Of a DNA stretch of 64,000 nucleotides, positions 56,101 to 64,000 are shown piece by piece; position 1 is the first letter of the stretch, and the number at the start of each line of letters is the position of its first letter. Source of the DNA: Prevotellaceae bacterium UBA2852 (GTDB lineage: Bacteria; Bacteroidota; Bacteroidia; Bacteroidales; Bacteroidaceae); contig DEFM01000015.1 in the NCBI GenBank assembly GCA_002350855.1, forward strand, positions 1 through 64,000. Direction: 5' to 3'. The notes under the pieces were generated by a model. It was not told where the DNA came from. It was given only the letters and a program-made list of their open reading frames with translations, and searched no databases. Position numbers and translations under genes: made by a program.

Positions 56101-56589
56101 CTATTCACCTGAATAGTTAATCAGGGCGACAGCATAGGCGCTGATTCCTTCCTCACGTCCGGTGAAGCCAAGATGCTCTGTGGTTGTAGCCTTGATGCTG
56201 ACGCAGTCAACATCTATACCCATAACTTTGGCGAGTGTCTGCTGCATGGCAGGGATGTGAGGATTAAGCTTAGGCTGCTGGGCGCAGATTGTGGCGTCGA
56301 TATTGCCGACTTTGTAACCTTTTGTGGCAATAAGATCTATCACCCGTGATAACAAAATCTTGCTGTCGATTCCGGCATACTCTCCAGCAGTATCGGGAAA
56401 ATGATATCCTATGTCTCGCATATTGGCTGCACCAAGCAATGCGTCGCAGATGGCATGTATAAGCACATCTGCATCGCTGTGGCCAAGCAATCCATGTGTG
56501 TGGGGAATAAGAACACCTCCCAGCCACAACTGTCTGTCTGCTACGAGCTGATGCACGTCGTAGCCCATACCTATGCGAAAAGGAACCAT
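56101..56589 (-). CDS. ispF: 2-C-methyl-D-erythritol 2,4-cyclodiphosphate synthase
   Basis: A 162-residue trimeric zinc enzyme of the MEP isoprenoid pathway. Metal ligands: Asp11 and His13 in GMGYDVHQL and His45 in DVLIHAICDALLGAA. The substrate loop is GLLGHSDADV, the C-terminal part has SIKATTTEHLGFTGREEGI. The length is normal. It is the last gene of a run of six on the minus strand (dxr, rseP, FAH-family, porU, porV, ispF). A TTCTGCGG hairpin and ATAATTC-type repeats fill its 60-base leader. Confidence 0.96.
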   Translation of the reverse strand: MVPFRIGMGYDVHQLVADRQLWLGGVLIPHTHGLLGHSDADVLIHAICDALLGAANMRDIGYHFPDTAGEYAGIDSKILLSRVIDLIATKGYKVGNIDATICAQQPKLNPHIPAMQQTLAKVMGIDVDCVSIKATTTEHLGFTGREEGISAYAVALINYSGE

Positions 56590-56590
56590 A

Positions 56591-56624
56591 TCTAATTCAT
56601 AATTAAAAAATTCATAATTAATAA
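56591..56624. repeat. AATTCATAATTA-type repeat in the ispF leader
   Basis: TAATTCATAATTAAAAAATTCATAATTAATAATT in two units: low-complexity, directly upstream of the ATG at 56589. Confidence 0.6.
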
Positions 56625-56645
56625 TTCTGCGAAAAAACCGCAGAA
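56625..56645. repeat. TTCTGCGG hairpin, copy 2
   Basis: TTCTGCG (56625-56631) and CGCAGAA (56639-56645) with an A-rich loop. On the minus strand it reads like 54342-54364 (GTGTTCTGCGGTT...CGCAGAA). It lies just after the porV stop region. Confidence 0.55.
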
Positions 56646-56649
56646 CACT

Positions 56650-57858
56650 CTACCTTCTCCTTCCCAGCAGGTCGCTGATGCCGTCCATGTCGAAGGCGAG
56701 AGTGAAACGAAGGGTCTGGTCAAGAGGGTTGCTCTGGGATGCGGAAATCACATAACCAGCATCTATGGAGAATACATTCATCTTGAAACCAGCACCAACG
56801 GTGTAGTATTTACGGTTACCCTTGTTGGGATGTTCGTAGTGATAACCAGCGCGAAGGAAGAATTTGTTGTTGTAGCTGTACTCTATACCTGCACTCCAGG
56901 AGATTTCCTGAAGCTCTTCCTTGAATCCGCCTGGTGCATCGTGGAAAGACTTGAAGATACCGCTGATAGGTGAAACGTTGTAGTAGCCTTCATCCATGAG
57001 CCAGGATGTATAGCCGCTATAGTCATCACTCTCAGCTCCAGTCTCTTCGATATACTGCTCCATGGTTGGGCGGGTGGGGACGAGGAGTTTGTTGGCATCG
57101 GCAGAGAATGTAATGGTGTTGTATTCATCAATAGGTACCATGAGAGAAGCACCAAGACGCAGGTTTGTAGGGAGGAACTCACTTGTGTTACCCTCATCGT
57201 AGGAAATCTTTGAACCTATATTTGAGATATTCAAACCCCAACCCATCTGACATTCGCGCTGACCTATATTAAGGTAGCCGTTATGGTAGAGAGCCATGTC
57301 GGCTGCAAAAGCAGAACCTGGAGTTGTCTCGTCATCCTGCTTGTAAGCAAGGTCGCTATAGATGAATCGGAGAGCTACAGCTGCAGAGAAATTTTCGGAA
57401 AGCATGCGTGAGTAAGCAAGGTCGACAGACAATTCGTAGGGCTTGATGATATCGGCATTGCTATAGTCGCCACTTTCTGAATATGCCATAACCTCACCAA
57501 GAGAGAAATAGCGCAAAGAACCTGATAATGCATCATAGTCACCTATGCGGTAATAACCTGTGAGGTTGGCGAGGTCGATGTCGTTGACGAGCTGGCGCAG
57601 CCAAGGTGTGTAGTTCACAGCTACTCCTCCACGGCTGATACAGAAAGGATACTTTGCAGGGTTCCAGTACTGTGAGTTGACATCAGGGTCGGTAGCAGCA
57701 CCTACATCACCCATTGCACCGGCACGTGCATCGGGAGCGATGGCAAGCGAAGTCACACCGTAGTAGACAGGGTTGAGCTGATTCTTCACGTCCTGTGCGT
57801 TGGCAACGCTGACGCAAGAGATTATTATTACAGAAAGTGTTTGTCGAAATAGTTTCAT
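56650..57858 (-). CDS. porV: Type IX secretion outer-membrane protein PorV
   Basis: A 402-residue FadL-like barrel with signal peptide MKLFRQTLSVIIISCVSVANAQ. It begins PVYYGVTSLAIAPDARAGAMGDVGAATDPDVNSQYWNPAKY, the PorV/LptO start that is nearly invariant. The rest is alternating strands ending RFTLAFDMDGI. PorV shuttles secreted cargo from the translocon to the PorU sortase. It is 65 bases downstream of porU in the same operon, so both parts of the attachment complex are co-expressed. The length is typical. Confidence 0.93.
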   Translation of the reverse strand: MKLFRQTLSVIIISCVSVANAQDVKNQLNPVYYGVTSLAIAPDARAGAMGDVGAATDPDVNSQYWNPAKYPFCISRGGVAVNYTPWLRQLVNDIDLANLTGYYRIGDYDALSGSLRYFSLGEVMAYSESGDYSNADIIKPYELSVDLAYSRMLSENFSAAVALRFIYSDLAYKQDDETTPGSAFAADMALYHNGYLNIGQRECQMGWGLNISNIGSKISYDEGNTSEFLPTNLRLGASLMVPIDEYNTITFSADANKLLVPTRPTMEQYIEETGAESDDYSGYTSWLMDEGYYNVSPISGIFKSFHDAPGGFKEELQEISWSAGIEYSYNNKFFLRAGYHYEHPNKGNRKYYTVGAGFKMNVFSIDAGYVISASQSNPLDQTLRFTLAFDMDGISDLLGRRR

Positions 57859-57923
57859 AATTCTTTATTTATCTGTACGTATGATTGTTGTACACTAATA
57901 AGAAAAACGTACAGACAGCAGGT

Positions 57924-60900
57924 TTATTGTGCCTTGGAACTGAGAATAACGAACTTTAACGCCTTAGATACAGTTTTACCTCCCTCGCAACCGATTTTTG
58001 CATTAAGAATATATACTCCAGGAGGAAGGTGAGAGTCCATCTCATTGAAATTGCGAGAAAGTGTATATGAAGCCGATGAACTGAATCCGCTCTCTGAGGT
58101 TTCATAGACTTTGTGCCCGGCTACGCTATAGACAGCCACGTTTACGGAAATGTTTGTCTGAGGACGGTCGTTCTCTATGGTAAGCGTGATTTGATTGTAG
58201 GCCGGTGAGGTTACGGTCATATCGAATATCTCTGGTTGCTGTCCCTGATTTACGAAGAAATCTATAGTCTTCTGAGAAGCATTGTTTAAAGCATCGAAAG
58301 CGCGGATAGACATTGTATGGTGTCCGTCGCTTAGTTCCGGAATACTGAATGCGACGCTACCGCTTCGGTAGTCACCGATGGTAGGACTGAAAAATGCATT
58401 GAGTGAATAGGTCTGTGCCTCGTCGTTGTCGATTACCACAGATATGTCGTGACCAATGCCGCTACCAGTCATGTTGATTCCGCTCTCGTCCTGGAATGTG
58501 GCAATAAGCAGTGGTGTCTCGTTGACCACGTCTCCCTCTTTGAAGTGCTCGGTGTTGAGATAGGCTGTGATGACCGGACCTTCAGTGTCGTTCTTAAGTG
58601 TTGGCGATGTGCCATTGATAAGGAAATTGTCGAATCGTCCGTTCACCTCATTGCTGTGAGAATCATTGGCGGCATAGAGGGATACAAGTCCTGACTGCCC
58701 ACTGTAGTTGTTATCGAGAGGCATAGGGAAAACGAACTTGAACTTGCCTTGGCGTACGGAGTCGGCACAAGTATAGAGTGTGCGCAGACGGTCTGTGAAC
58801 TGATAAGGAGTCTCGATGGTGTTGCCGTTGGTCTCACCATAGGGATTGTTCTTGCAGACAACAATCTCTTCGTTATCGAAAATCACAGGAGAAATAACTC
58901 CGTTGAATTCTGTGTCGATAGTTCCATCCTCACCTACGATATGTCCCTCAATAGTCACAGTCTCACCAGCTGCTATTGTCATAGGAGAACCTGGTGCATA
59001 GGTTGAGTTGATGAGGTCAATCTCTATGCCTGGAGTTGGAGTGGCAAGAGTGATTGCCGGATCGCCGAGAAGCACGAAGTGTGCCTTGTTGACGTTGTAG
59101 GTAGAATTGTTGTATGTGTCGATGTAGTTGCACTTAGCGTCAGCCAGAGCTTCACCGAGGGTGTATCGCGTGCCGTCGGACTTATTGCCGAGAGCACGAA
59201 TCATGAATCGCCAGTTGATGGCAGAGTTTGGTGCAGGGTAAACGGTGCGAGATGTGGAAATAATACCCATTGCCGCTCCCTTGGGATTGAGGAGAGCCGT
59301 TTCACCGATATTGCTCTGGTTCATGTCGAACGGAGCCACATCGCATGATGCTGTAACCCATAGTGGCAGACGAGGCGAAGACCAGTTTGCAAAATCGCTG
59401 GAACGGAGAATCTGTTCGTGTGAGAGGCAATAAGCAGCTCCGTGTCCAGTATAGTTCATCACCAAAGCTCCTTCCTGCATGATTCGGTTTATGTCGTTGT
59501 ATGCGCCAGGGTAGGAGTTACCTGTAGAAGAGCGTTCACGGGTGTAGGTGTCCAAATATACTCGCTGTATGTGGATGTTGGGGTAGAGTGGTGAGATGCG
59601 TCCGATGAGAGTGTCGCCATCCTCCATGTGCTGGTTGTTGTTGCCGTCGTCGCAGAGCACAGCTATAGTGTTCTTCCAAGCTCCCACCTGCTCGTTGTTG
59701 ATGTATGTGATGAGTTTGTCGACAACATCCTTTGCTTCTGAAGTTGTGGTAACAGGAATACGTCCTACACCAATAAGCGGTTTGGCACGAAGTACGTCTG
59801 CTGAAGCATTGTCGGCAACAAGAGTGAAGTATTCCTCAAGCACGAAACTGTTGGTGTGGCTCAGAGAATTGTCGCCTTCGTAGCAGAGCAGGTAATTCTC
59901 TGGTTTATATCCTGACATTGCAGAAGTAATCATGCGGTTGTCCCATACACAGTCACCAAAGAGAAGAAGGTTCTTAGGACGTGATGCAGCGTCAACAGCC
60001 CTGTCGTAGAGCATCTTCATGAAGCGGCGAATTGCAGTGGCATCGGGTGTGCCAGATGAGAATTCATTATAAATCTTGTCGGCAGAAACAACGACGCATG
60101 TCATGTTTTCGGCAACTTTGTGAGCATCAGCCAGACGTTGTGCCTGTTGTGTGAGATGACCGTTTGCAGGTACAACAATGACTAAATCGATGCCACTGAG
60201 TGAGTGCAAATCCTGATTAGCTATCGAACCTACTACATGTGGGCTTGGGAAAGTCGCGGAAGGATTGAAGGCCACGAACTCTTCACTGTTCCAGCTTTCA
60301 GCATCGCTACTGAAAGGGAAATCCCATGCCCCTGTAGAAGAATTATATGTACCGTTCAATTCCTCATAGCCAGTTGCAGAGTTAACATGCAGCACTGCGG
60401 TCTCTTCACTTCCTCCTGACAGACGGAATAAAACGTCACCTTTCTGTTTGGGACGGAAAAGCAACTCCTGTGAAGAAAGACGCAACTGGCGTTCATAGGA
60501 AGCACGCAAATAGTCAAGGCGTCCGGAAATACCAGAAGTACGATTGTGTTGTAATCTTATGGTGTTGGACTCCTTGCTGAAACGTTTGCTTACGGTATAG
60601 GTCCTTGATGTGAGCCTGCCATATTCATAGCTGCTGAGAGCTGTGAAGGAGATTGTGCCGAGAGTGGAGTCGTTCATCGTGACGCCAAGCTGTGAACTCG
60701 ACGAACCTGCAGCGCAGAACTGGACTGTCAAATCAATTCCTCTATCGGCAACGATGTCAGGTGTCTGCAGGGTGTAGCTCTTTGTATTACCTGTAGCAAA
60801 GTCATAGCTGTCGAAGAATACTCGTCCGGAGTTGATGAAACTGTATGCGTCGTTCTCAATCAGAGCATGTTCGGGAAAAGAAGTGAGCACTGCGGCATCC

Positions 60901-61367
60901 GAACCTACATTGTATGCGTACTTCTCCAGTTCGATTGGCTCTGAAGATGCGTTCTCCGTAAGAAAATAATATGTGTAAGTAGAATAAGGATTGTTGAAGT
61001 GTGTGTAGCGAAGTGAACCCGAATTGGTTGTGCTGAGTGTCCATCGTGTCTGTCCACGTCCATAGAACAGAACTTTGGAATCTGTGCGGTAGAGAGGCAG
61101 TTCCACCAAGTCATCATCGATATTTTCTATGCCTGACTCTGGCAGCACTTCCAGATTCAATCCATAAAGCCTGACTTTAGCAGGATTGGAGAATCCCATG
61201 CTTCGCAAAGAACTGTTGGTAATCTGATACATTCCAGCTTTCTCAACCCTAATTTTCACCCATTTGCCCTCCGCAAGAACAGAGTGCTCAGCATAGCGTT
61301 CGCTTGTCTGTGCCGTAGCATAAACAAACGAAAGAATGAATAATATGGATTGTATAAGGCGGAACAT
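57924..61367 (-). CDS. porU: Type IX secretion sortase PorU (C25 gingipain-like peptidase)
   Basis: A 1147-residue exported protein (signal MFRLIQSILFILSFVYATAQ). The N-terminal region is beta-rich (1-330). The C25 caspase-like peptidase domain (about 390-790) contains NYTGHG with the catalytic His (about 642) and VTASCD with the catalytic Cys (about 675). It is followed by Ig-like domains and a CTD-like end (about 1065-1147; PPGVYILNAKI...SKALKFVI). PorU removes the C-terminal signal of secreted proteins and transfers them to anionic lipopolysaccharide. The GAAGAGTGAAGA repeat ends close to its start codon. Long open frames on the opposite strand are shadows. Confidence 0.93.
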   Translation of the reverse strand: MFRLIQSILFILSFVYATAQTSERYAEHSVLAEGKWVKIRVEKAGMYQITNSSLRSMGFSNPAKVRLYGLNLEVLPESGIENIDDDLVELPLYRTDSKVLFYGRGQTRWTLSTTNSGSLRYTHFNNPYSTYTYYFLTENASSEPIELEKYAYNVGSDAAVLTSFPEHALIENDAYSFINSGRVFFDSYDFATGNTKSYTLQTPDIVADRGIDLTVQFCAAGSSSSQLGVTMNDSTLGTISFTALSSYEYGRLTSRTYTVSKRFSKESNTIRLQHNRTSGISGRLDYLRASYERQLRLSSQELLFRPKQKGDVLFRLSGGSEETAVLHVNSATGYEELNGTYNSSTGAWDFPFSSDAESWNSEEFVAFNPSATFPSPHVVGSIANQDLHSLSGIDLVIVVPANGHLTQQAQRLADAHKVAENMTCVVVSADKIYNEFSSGTPDATAIRRFMKMLYDRAVDAASRPKNLLLFGDCVWDNRMITSAMSGYKPENYLLCYEGDNSLSHTNSFVLEEYFTLVADNASADVLRAKPLIGVGRIPVTTTSEAKDVVDKLITYINNEQVGAWKNTIAVLCDDGNNNQHMEDGDTLIGRISPLYPNIHIQRVYLDTYTRERSSTGNSYPGAYNDINRIMQEGALVMNYTGHGAAYCLSHEQILRSSDFANWSSPRLPLWVTASCDVAPFDMNQSNIGETALLNPKGAAMGIISTSRTVYPAPNSAINWRFMIRALGNKSDGTRYTLGEALADAKCNYIDTYNNSTYNVNKAHFVLLGDPAITLATPTPGIEIDLINSTYAPGSPMTIAAGETVTIEGHIVGEDGTIDTEFNGVISPVIFDNEEIVVCKNNPYGETNGNTIETPYQFTDRLRTLYTCADSVRQGKFKFVFPMPLDNNYSGQSGLVSLYAANDSHSNEVNGRFDNFLINGTSPTLKNDTEGPVITAYLNTEHFKEGDVVNETPLLIATFQDESGINMTGSGIGHDISVVIDNDEAQTYSLNAFFSPTIGDYRSGSVAFSIPELSDGHHTMSIRAFDALNNASQKTIDFFVNQGQQPEIFDMTVTSPAYNQITLTIENDRPQTNISVNVAVYSVAGHKVYETSESGFSSSASYTLSRNFNEMDSHLPPGVYILNAKIGCEGGKTVSKALKFVILSSKAQ

Positions 61368-61377
61368 GAGAGTAAAA

Positions 61378-61406
61378 AGTGAAGAGTGAAGAATGAAGAG
61401 TGAAAA
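61378..61406. repeat. GAAGAGTGAAGAAT-type tandem repeat before porU
   Basis: AGTGAAGAGTGAAGAATGAA, then GAGTGAAA: four 7-base units, about ten bases upstream of the porU ATG. Same family as 43865-43896. Confidence 0.7.
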
Positions 61407-61409
61407 ATT

Positions 61410-61459
61410 GCCATCCGAATGGTACTCCTCTCTTATAGGGAGGGGCTGGGGGTAGGCTT
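61410..61459. repeat. REP-like GC-rich palindrome family, copy 7
   Basis: Contains CCATCCGAATGG (compare CCATCCGGATGG of copy 1) and CTCCTCTC...GGGAGGGG, and ends CTGGGGGTAGGCT. It lies just after the FAH-family stop at 61462. Confidence 0.6.
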
Positions 61460-61461
61460 TA

Positions 61462-62097
61462 TTACTTTATTTTAAGTTTCAAGAGCTGTTGATCCTCAAG
61501 GTAGGCTTCGAGGGTTTGACCTTCACTCACAGGACCTACTCCTGCTGGAGTTCCTGTGAAAATCAGGTCACCCATCTTCAAAGTGAAGAATCTGCTACAG
61601 TAACTTACTATCTTGTCTACCGTATGAATCATGTCGGAGGTACATCCCTGCTGAACAGTGTTTCCGTCGATGTCAAGACGAAGATGCAGATTCTGGATCT
61701 CGGGCAGAGTGTCCTTTTTGACAAAACGTCCGATGGCTGCACTTTGGTCGAATCCCTTGCAGATATCCCAGGGTAATCCTTTGGCAATGAGCTGCTGCTG
61801 CAGGTCTCGAGCCGTGAAGTCAATACCCACCGTCACTTCGCTGTAGTATCTGTGGGCAAAGCGTTCTGATATGTCTTTTCCGAGTCGGTCAATACGAACT
61901 ATGAGTTCGGTTTCGTAGTCGAATCGCTCTGCAAAATCAGGCACGAAGAACGGCTTTCCCTTCAGAATTACTGCGGATTCCGGTTTGGAGAATATCACAG
62001 GTTCTGTATTTAATAACGTAGTATCCTTTACATTATTGCCTGCAGACATTTCCTGATTGTGGGCGGCATAGTTCATGCCTATGCAGAGTATTTTCAT
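61462..62097 (-). CDS. Fumarylacetoacetate hydrolase family protein
   Basis: A 211-residue protein of the FAH superfamily (single-domain type). It begins MKILCIGMNYAAHNQEM, then FSKPESAVILKGKPFFVP, YETELIVRIDRLGKDI (metal-binding Glu), GIDFTARDLQQQL and LIFTGTPAGVGPVSEGQTLEA. In other bacteria such small members act as acylpyruvate hydrolases or oxaloacetate decarboxylases; the substrate cannot be assigned here. The start overlaps the rseP stop by 4 bases (62094-62097), so translation is likely coupled. It lies 94 bases before porU. Confidence 0.88.
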   Translation of the reverse strand: MKILCIGMNYAAHNQEMSAGNNVKDTTLLNTEPVIFSKPESAVILKGKPFFVPDFAERFDYETELIVRIDRLGKDISERFAHRYYSEVTVGIDFTARDLQQQLIAKGLPWDICKGFDQSAAIGRFVKKDTLPEIQNLHLRLDIDGNTVQQGCTSDMIHTVDKIVSYCSRFFTLKMGDLIFTGTPAGVGPVSEGQTLEAYLEDQQLLKLKIK

Positions 62098-63509
62098 ATT
62101 CCGAACAGCCTTAGAATATCGTTGAGATTAGCGTAAATCAAAAGTGCGAAGAGAAGGAACATTCCCACATACTGCGCTTTTTCCATGAATTTGTCGCTCG
62201 GTTTGCGACGTGTAATTATCTCATAGATGGTGAAGAGCGCATGTCCTCCGTCAAGTGCAGGTATAGGCAGGAGGTTCATGATTCCGAGAATAATTGACAA
62301 GAACGCTGTGAGAAGCCAGAAACGTTCCCAATCCCACATTGATGGGAAGATATTGCCGATTGCGATGAATCCGCCAACTGAACGTGCACCTTTCTTTGTG
62401 AACAGATATTTGAGGTCATTGACATAACCTGTGAGCTTATCCCATCCATAACTAACACCGGCTGGGAAAGACTCCCAAAAACCATAGTCAATATGAGTGA
62501 TTTTGTAATCAGGACTCTTGTTGGTGAATCCTAACAGGAATTCCTGGCTAAGAACGGCCTCCTTGGTGTAAACGCTGTCATCACGAGTAAAAGTCAATTG
62601 AACGGTGCGAGCTACGAGGCTGTCGTGAGCGGTTGACTCTTCGTTGACACTTTTTCTGAGGTCATCCAAAGCAAATGACAAATCGTTGAAATCCTGTAGC
62701 TCAGTCTCGTTGATGGCTGTGATGACATCTCCTTTCTCCAAACCTGCCTTCTGAGCCGCAGACCCTGGCATTACAGAGTCAACACCCATAGGCATGAGTA
62801 TAGAGGCATATTGAGGCTGCTCTATCATGTCAAGCAGATTCATCTCACCGGAGAGAGAAACATCAACAGACTTGCCGTTGCGCTGAACATGAGCAACCTT
62901 GGCATTCGACAGAGTACGCAGACATTCTGTATTCCACGAATCAAATGTCTCGTCGTCTGCACCAATAATGATATCTCCATCCTGGAATCCGTCAGCCTTT
63001 GCCTGCTGGTTGAATTTCATACCGTAAGTCATGTCAGTAGACTTGACATAATCCATGCCGGCGGCATAGATAACCATAGCATAAATAAAGAATGCCACGA
63101 TGAAATTCATGATAATACCGCCGAGCATGATAAGCAGACGCTGCCAAGCGGGTTTGGTACGGAACTCCCATGGCTGAGCCGGTTGTTTCATCTGCTCAAG
63201 ATCCATGGATTCGTCAATCATACCTGATATCTTAACATATCCTCCAAGAGGAATCCATCCTATACCATATTCTGTGCCGTCGTATTCATTCTCTCCATTT
63301 TCTTTCTTTACAATTGGCTTCTTCTTGCGAAGCTTGCGAAACCATTTGTCGTATGTGCTGAAGAGATGAAATTTGTAATCGAAGAAAAGATAGAACTTCT
63401 CCACACGAGTCTTGAAGAGTTTGGCAAACAGGAAGTGTCCGCCTTCGTGAAGAATGATGAGTAAAGCGAGTGCTATTATCAGTTGTGCTGCTTTTACAAT
63501 AATTTCCAT
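62094..63509 (-). CDS. rseP: RseP-type site-2 protease (M50)
   Basis: A 471-residue intramembrane zinc metalloprotease. The HEGGH motif (residues 21-25) sits in the first membrane helix, and the second zinc motif PALDGGHALF (about 420) in a later helix. Between them are two PDZ-like regions (GDIIGADDETFDSWN and KAGLEKGDVITAINETELQDF). It cleaves anti-sigma factors and signal peptide remnants within the membrane. It is the second gene of the operon, starting 68 bases after the dxr stop; that gap is entirely filled by a TTGAGTTCTT-type repeat. Confidence 0.94.
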   Translation of the reverse strand: MEIIVKAAQLIIALALLIILHEGGHFLFAKLFKTRVEKFYLFFDYKFHLFSTYDKWFRKLRKKKPIVKKENGENEYDGTEYGIGWIPLGGYVKISGMIDESMDLEQMKQPAQPWEFRTKPAWQRLLIMLGGIIMNFIVAFFIYAMVIYAAGMDYVKSTDMTYGMKFNQQAKADGFQDGDIIIGADDETFDSWNTECLRTLSNAKVAHVQRNGKSVDVSLSGEMNLLDMIEQPQYASILMPMGVDSVMPGSAAQKAGLEKGDVITAINETELQDFNDLSFALDDLRKSVNEESTAHDSLVARTVQLTFTRDDSVYTKEAVLSQEFLLGFTNKSPDYKITHIDYGFWESFPAGVSYGWDKLTGYVNDLKYLFTKKGARSVGGFIAIGNIFPSMWDWERFWLLTAFLSIILGIMNLLPIPALDGGHALFTIYEIITRRKPSDKFMEKAQYVGMFLLFALLIYANLNDILRLFGI

Positions 63510-63516
63510 TTATGTG

Positions 63517-63577
63517 TTGAGTTTTTGAGTTCTTGAGTTTTTGAGTTCTTAAGTTTTTGAGTTCTTAAGTTTTTGAG
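63517..63577. repeat. TTGAGTTCTT-type tandem repeat between dxr and rseP
   Basis: Six alternating units of TTGAGTTTT and (T)TGAGTTCTT or AAGTTTT, the reverse complement of the AAGAACTT family at 54365-54400. It ends at the dxr stop codon and starts 8 bases upstream of the rseP ATG. Confidence 0.75.
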
Positions 63578-64000
63578 TTAGTTTATTAAACTTTCTGCGT
63601 ATTTGCGTGCTACTTTATCCGTGTTGAGATAGACTTCCAGTTCAGAAGACTCTGAGAAATCTACATTAGCCATTGTCTGCTCAATAATCTCGCTGATTCT
63701 GTTGAACGGAATCTTGTCTTCTATGAAAGCACGGTTGACAATCTCGTTGGCAGCGTTAACGATACATGGCATATTGCCGCCCTTTTGAAGAGCGTCGTAG
63801 GCCAACTGCAGGCAAGAGAAACGATTTACGTCCGGTTGCTCAAAGGTCAGGTTCTTGATGTCAAAGAAACTGAGACGGTCAAAATTCGACTGAAGACGTT
63901 GAGGATAACTGAAGGCATACTGAATTGGCAGCCTCATATCGGGCATTCCCAATTGTGCTTTCACTGCACCGTCCTCGAATTGAACCATCGAATGAATCAC
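63578..64000 (-). CDS. dxr: 1-Deoxy-D-xylulose 5-phosphate reductoisomerase, C-terminal part
   Basis: The last 140 codons of dxr; the gene continues beyond the right window edge, so the GTG at 64000 is internal. It begins IHSMVQFEDGAVKAQLGMPDMRLPIQYAFSYPQR, the region just after the second substrate-binding motif of Dxr, then LAYDALQKGGNMPCIVNAANEIVNRAF and the C-terminal helical domain. Dxr makes methylerythritol phosphate from deoxyxylulose phosphate with NADPH, the first committed step of the MEP pathway. It heads the operon that ends with ispF. Confidence 0.93.
   Translation of the reverse strand: MIHSMVQFEDGAVKAQLGMPDMRLPIQYAFSYPQRLQSNFDRLSFFDIKNLTFEQPDVNRFSCLQLAYDALQKGGNMPCIVNAANEIVNRAFIEDKIPFNRISEIIEQTMANVDFSESSELEVYLNTDKVARKYAESLIN

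Noticed and set aside
1..64000. tRNA or rRNA genes
   Set aside because: I searched by eye for T-loop sequences (GGTTCGA and variants) and for rRNA-like stretches and saw none; a covariance-model scan would be decisive.

Overview
The window reads as chromosomal DNA of a Bacteroidales bacterium, most likely Prevotella/Segatella or a close relative. The reasons are: promoters with the Bacteroidetes -7 box TAnnTTTG instead of -10 boxes; almost no Shine-Dalgarno sequences; type IX secretion genes (PorU, PorV, a PorE-like lipoprotein); an inositol-lipid gene set; a GH57/GT4/debranching glycogen operon; and a 29-residue COX24-like basic protein next to HU and RNase G. No rRNA, tRNA or CRISPR array was seen.

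Layout. 1-377: end of a broken IS4-type insertion sequence. 783-5555 (-): glycogen operon (debranching enzyme, glycogen-synthase-like GT4, GH57 amylase with a lysine-rich tail). 5804-6490 (+): Crp/Fnr regulator. 6665-18709 (-): exopolysaccharide operon (phosphoglycosyl transferase, Wza-like export protein, Wzz, Wzx, Wzy, pyruvyl-transferase-like protein, two GT4 enzymes, WbsX, and a remnant of a hexapeptide acyltransferase). 19027-22005 (+): inositol-lipid genes (CDP-alcohol transferase, PAP2/AUR1-like transferase, inositol-phosphate synthase), then a DUF5686 membrane protein. 24652-26379: PrmA and TrmN6 methyltransferases, divergent. 26517-28928: secreted protein with three SUMF1 (formylglycine-generating-enzyme-type) domains. 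29210-36988 (+): RsfS, FtsH, CdsA, DUF349 protein, PorE-like protein. 37060-37953 (-): DapA. 38206-40315 (+): HU, COX24-like peptide, RNase G. 40454-45681 (-): phosphohexomutase, C69 dipeptidase, NadC, HU-like protein. 45.9-51.0 kb: a compact accessory locus (below). 51327-56046: outer-membrane protein, DUF2461, FAD oxidoreductase, MORN protein, MenA. 56101-64000 (-): Dxr, RseP, FAH-family protein, PorU, PorV, IspF, apparently one operon.

Two observations stand out. First, a CRP-geometry palindrome (core TGTTATTTAACA) lies upstream of the Crp/Fnr gene and upstream of the exopolysaccharide promoter with its centre exactly 38.5 bp before the -7 box in both cases, and a close variant overlaps the promoter of the glycogen operon. 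This suggests one regulator that activates itself and capsule synthesis and blocks glycogen turnover. Second, the 45.9-51.0 kb locus looks like a small replication module: a split primase-like/helicase-like gene pair, a DUF3876-like gene, a coiled-coil gene and a REP-transposase remnant, bounded by triads of TTGCA in inverted orientation (19 bp identical) with further inverted and direct repeats at the left end. No integrase or mobilisation gene is visible.

The intergenic spaces are unusually rich in repeat families: GC-rich palindromes that end in GGGTGGGTCT (REP-like), and low-complexity tandem repeats that sit directly upstream of start codons and, in one gene, encode the core of a signal peptide.
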